A stretch of 64,000 nt of DNA from Phytophthora colocasiae (lineage: Eukaryota; Oomycota; Peronosporomycetes; Peronosporales; Peronosporaceae): NCBI GenBank assembly GCA_018806915.1, contig JAGKQI010000100.1, forward strand, positions 2,046,001 through 2,110,000, given 5' to 3'. Under the pieces are notes generated by a model. That model made no database searches, was not told where the DNA came from, and worked only from the letters and a program-made list of their open reading frames with translations. Each line of letters starts with the position of its first letter. Within the stretch, counting starts at the first letter, position 1. The position numbers and the translations under genes were made by a program. This document shows positions 60,785-64,000 of the stretch, piece by piece.

Positions 60785-61863
60785 ATGAACGCTGTCGAAG
60801 CTGTTGAACGAGTTGAGCTGGATCTTCGTCGTTTGGCTGTCATTGGCGGTGGAAACATGGCGGAAGCTATCATCACTGGAGTTCTTACGGAGGGGTTAAT
60901 CCCCAGCTCCAAAGTGGTGGTGTCAGACCCTAATCCCTCCATCAAGAAGAAATACGCACAGCTCAATGTAGAGACCCACACACGCAATAGCTCAGCGGTG
61001 AAGGACGCGGATGTCATTTTGGTGGCAGTGAAGCCGCAGGTGGTCGACGATGTACGTTCATTGGCGGAAGATGGCGAGTTAAGAGTTGCTGTGTATTTAA
61101 CTACGGACTTTGGTTTGTGCAGGTGCTGAGAGCGGTGAAGGCGGCGATGGACCCGGACGCTCTGGTCATTTCTGTGGTGGCTGGACAGAGCATCAAGCAA
61201 CTGCAGAAGCTGCTGGGCCAGAACAGCCACATCATTCGCACGATGCCGAACACGCCTGCTATGATCGGAGAGGGCACAACGGTCTGGGCACAGTCTGCTG
61301 AAGTCACCAGTGTACAGCATGAGTTGACGAAGGAGATTCTCGGATCTTTTGGTGTCGAGGTGCGATTGAGGTGGAGGTCTCTTTAAATTGCTACCGTTGC
61401 TGATATGTTTTCTTCGTCGAATTAGGTGTTCGTGGACGACGAGAACGCACTATACATGGCGACGGCGTTATCTGGCTCTGGACCTGCCTACTTCTTCCTC
61501 GTGGCTGAGGCGATGATCGACACTGGCGTTCACATGGGCTTCTCTCGGCCAGTGGCAACGGTACGATGCATTAAAATCTCATTTTGAAAGATTGAACAGC
61601 CATTTGACACTTGTTTTTTGTTGCAGAAACTGGTACAGCAAACAATGCTGGGCTCTGCATTGTACATGCAGTCGGAGGACGTGCACCCTGTGGAACTCCG
61701 GAACAACATCACGAGTCCTGGAGGCACCACCGCCGCCGGACTGTACCGTGCCGAGAAGAACGGCTTCCGTGCAGTCATCGCCGATTCCATCTGGGCCGCC
61801 TACGAGCGTTGCCTCGAACTAGGCTCCACCGAGCCTGTGCAACGCCAACGTCCTCGCTCGTAA
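60785..61863 (+). CDS. Pyrroline-5-carboxylate reductase
   Basis: Exons 60785-61051, 61123-61359, 61426-61560 and 61627-61863; introns 71, 66 and 66 bp, all phase 0; 291 aa from ATG 60785. The Rossmann motif [17 protein letters not shown] is near residue 18, [13 protein letters not shown] follows, [11 protein letters not shown] is in exon 2, [11 protein letters not shown] in exon 3 and the family signature [17 protein letters not shown] in exon 4. It reduces pyrroline-5-carboxylate to proline with NAD(P)H. The initiator at 60662 favours ATG 60685 instead, which would add a presequence (MLSLASKLRPL) but is one base out of frame. Confidence 0.92.
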
Positions 61864-62061
61864 AGCTGCAGGCCCAACATACTCTAGCTGCTAGAGCATA
61901 CAAGTTGAAGTTTCCACCCAGACACATGATGTCTTGTATAACATCACTTGGAGTCAAACTAAATATGTTTTACGCTTATACAAAATAGCAGGGACTCTGA
62001 CTGGCAGGGACTCTGACTGGCAAAAAACGCCACACAACCAAACATCCCCGTACCAACCAAA
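61864..62061. promoter_or_regulatory. Intergenic region upstream of the SR protein gene
   Basis: 198 bp. A 15-bp direct repeat ggactctgactggca lies in tandem at about 61992-62022. An acaaccaaacat-type A/C-rich leader precedes the ATG. Confidence 0.4.
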
Positions 62062-63077
62062 ATGGGCCGTCGCTCCGCTTCCCCGCGCCGCAGCCGCAGT
62101 CGCAGCCCACGTCGATCCCGTCCGCGCAGTCGCAGCGGCAGTCGCGGGCGTGGTCAGTCTCCGCCCAAGCGCTCGCGTGGCGACCGACGTGGCCGCTCCC
62201 GGTCCCGTTCGCGCGACCGGCGGAGAGACCGTAGTCGCCCCCGTGGAAACCGCGACCGCCGTGGCCGCTCGCGCTCTTTTGACCGCCGTCGGGGCCGCCG
62301 TGAGCCCATCAGCCTCCTGGTGCGCAATTTGGCGCCGGAGACGACGGCGGACGAGCTGCGTCACGCCTTCTCGCGCCGTTCGGGCGACATCCTGGACGTT
62401 TACATCCCCAAGGAGTTCAGCACCAACCAGCCACGAGGCTTCGCGTTCATCGAGTTCGCGGACGCGGAGGTGGGACGCGACGTCAAGTTCAAAATGGACC
62501 GCAAAGAGCTGGGCGGACGCGAGATCGCCGTGCTGTTCGCCAAGCAGTCCCGCAAGAGTCCACAGGAGATGCGTCGCATCCTCAACGTCCCGGGAGAAGG
62601 CTCGCCGCGCCGCCGCTCCAAGTCCCGTTCGCGCTCGCGCTCAGGCTCGGCGAAGAGACGCAGCGCCAGTCCGGACAAGAAGCGGTCGCCGTCTCCGCGT
62701 GCTTCGCCGTCCCCGCGCCGCCGTTCTCCGTCACCCAAGAAGTAAGATTTCTTTTTTTTTCACTGTGGAGGTAGGGTGGTAGTTTATCTGATGATTCTTT
62801 GTTTGCTTCTGTAGGGAGGAAGCTAGTGCTGATCGCAGTCCGTCCGCTGAGTGAGTACCACGTGATTGTCAAGAGTTTTTCCCCCTGTTGCTTACAATTA
62901 CTGCTTTTACTTTGTGTAGCGCCGACAAGGACGACGAGACGATGTCTGAGGTAAATTCTGCGTGAGTTTCATAGTGTTGGTTAGACCATGATCTAAACCC
63001 GTTTGCTGTTTCTTAACTGTAGTGAGCTGAACGCAACAATTGCTGCAATTGACGCTCCACTGCAAACTGATGGCTAA
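62062..63077 (+). CDS. SR-family splicing factor with one RRM
   Basis: Proposed exons 62062-62741, 62815-62850, 62920-62961 and 63023-63077; 270 aa. Residues 1-80 are Arg/Ser-rich, ~82-155 an RRM with RNP2 LLVRNL and RNP1 RGFAFIEF, then a second RS/SP tail (RSKSRSRSRSGS, RSPSPRASPSPRRR). It resembles SRSF10/SCL-type factors that bind exonic enhancers and recruit the spliceosome. If the first intron is retained the frame ends at TAA 62743-62745, because the donor AA|GTAAG itself contains the stop; splicing replaces it with an acidic tail (EEASADRS, DKDDETMSE). Confidence 0.85.
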
Positions 63078-63480
63078 CATGGGCCCAGAACCAATTACCA
63101 CCGCAATTTTACAGGAAAAGAAGTCAGCCGGAGAGTGACAGTGAGCCAAGAGAGAAACAGGAGCGGGGAAAGAAGCCTTGCATTTTAACTCGATCAAGAA
63201 TGTTTCATGACGATGCTTGCGTTTCAAGACGCCGCCAAGGTTCAAGATGGCGGCGTTTGTGCTGACGAAGATTGCAACGGGCAGGACAGAGCAGATTGTT
63301 CAGGGAGCCAATGGACGACTAAGTGCTGCAGTTCGTGCTACATACAGTAATACGCGTACTTCTGTATCCGCAGCACTTGACAAGTACGATGTGATCGTGA
63401 AATTGCCAAGCTAAATGCGTTGCCCAGACGATAGGCGGCTCCGATGATAGACTGCCCTTTTACCAGCTGCAAGACACCTG
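63078..63480. other. Non-genic stretch
   Basis: A 65-codon ORF (63217-63414, plus) has no recognisable motif and unconvincing composition. Nothing else was seen. Confidence 0.4.
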
Positions 63481-63490
63481 ATAAAGTCTA

Positions 63491-63960
63491 TTACACATGT
63501 ACCTGTAGTTTTAGGCCCAGTAACTTTTGGATCACGCACAGGAGGAACTCTGATGTGACTTCAAGATTCGTCCGGTCATTGCTTACGTGAAAGTGAGGTC
63601 GATCGTCATCTACAGGCAAACAAAACCTGTCCACAGCCGCTACGATCACGGTGATGTTGTTCTCCCCGTCAACCAAATCGACTCACGCAATCAGTAAAAT
63701 CCCCATCCGCATCAACAGATTGGTCGTACGATGACGTCCAGAGGTGAATTTCCGTAGTACATGTATTCGATCACCTGGACCTCCGTACGCCCACCCACTT
63801 CACTTTCCATTTTCCCCAGCACCAACCACACCATCAAAGACCACAAGAAACGATGTCCATGGTAGAAAATGATAACAGACTGGAGTTCCAATTCAAAGCT
63901 GGCCATGATAACATACGACAGCCATTCCCAGCCTACGTTCACATCAAGCAGAAATACCAA
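63491..63960 (-). pseudogene. Possible PP2C-like phosphatase fragment at the window edge
   Basis: A minus-strand segment has ENNITVIVAAVDRF near 63640, like the C-terminal DDITVIVA motif of PP2C phosphatases. About 200 bp upstream another frame reads VVFDGVVGAGENG, like the PP2C DGVGG metal-binding motif. The frames do not join cleanly and no full domain is visible, so this could be a decayed gene, an intron-containing gene cut by the window edge, or coincidence. Confidence 0.25.
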
Positions 63961-64000
63961 GAAGACTCACGGCTCCTTGCTGCAGTTTTCACTCGAAAAC

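Noticed and set aside
61934..62782. 282-aa Ala/Val-rich ORF over the SR gene
   Set aside because: It is the alternative frame of Arg/Ser codons (CGC/TCC repeats); the RRM lies in the 62062 frame.

Overview
The window looks like a chromosome segment of an oomycete, most likely Phytophthora-like. The evidence is short introns (46-69 bp with GT..AG ends), tightly packed intron-poor housekeeping genes next to a transposon-swollen block, oomycete-type initiator sequences (TCATTYYNC), a secreted phospholipase D-like family and chromodomain Ty3/Gypsy elements. No prokaryotic features, CRISPR arrays, rRNA or tRNA genes were seen.

Layout. 1-5222: a decayed Ty3/Gypsy element on the minus strand (Gypsy-1), whose left LTR begins at or before the window edge. 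5324-21663: a second Gypsy element (Gypsy-2; 5-bp target duplication TAATC) that carries a third one nested inside it (Gypsy-3, 11120-19335; target duplication ATGCG). 21664-25650: non-genic DNA with a deleted hAT transposon (22935-24160; 8-bp duplication GTTCACGT). 25650-30257 and 46162-48918: a rearranged gene cluster holding two copies of an RluA-type pseudouridine synthase gene and three phospholipase D-like copies. One pseudouridine synthase copy is split by a MULE transposon (25884-28006; 9-bp duplication). One PLD gene is split by a 15.4-kb tandem array of three Copia elements that share four LTRs (30775-46156; a single TCTTG duplication). 49268-63077: a compact host-gene block with a PLP aminotransferase, a FANCM-like helicase carrying a PHD/zinc-knuckle/PHD module, a DIX-ELMO protein, an ITFG2-like protein, pyrroline-5-carboxylate reductase and an SR splicing factor.

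The strongest candidate for something new is the Gypsy-2/Gypsy-3 pair. Their sequence, LTRs and coding regions alike, is a near-continuous string of short inverted repeats (6-10 bp arms, 0-15 nt loops), often back to back, and such density is not evident in Gypsy-1, the Copia array or the host genes. Both elements also carry an extra ORF of matching architecture on the opposite strand, convergent with and overlapping the chromodomain end of pol. Both keep a hairpin over the gag stop codon; in Gypsy-3 it lies 8 nt after a canonical -1 slippery heptamer (A AAA AAC).

Many one-base homopolymer differences break ORFs in multi-copy elements that otherwise look young, so some of these frameshifts may be assembly errors. 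All positions were read by eye; family names rest on visible motifs, not on database searches.
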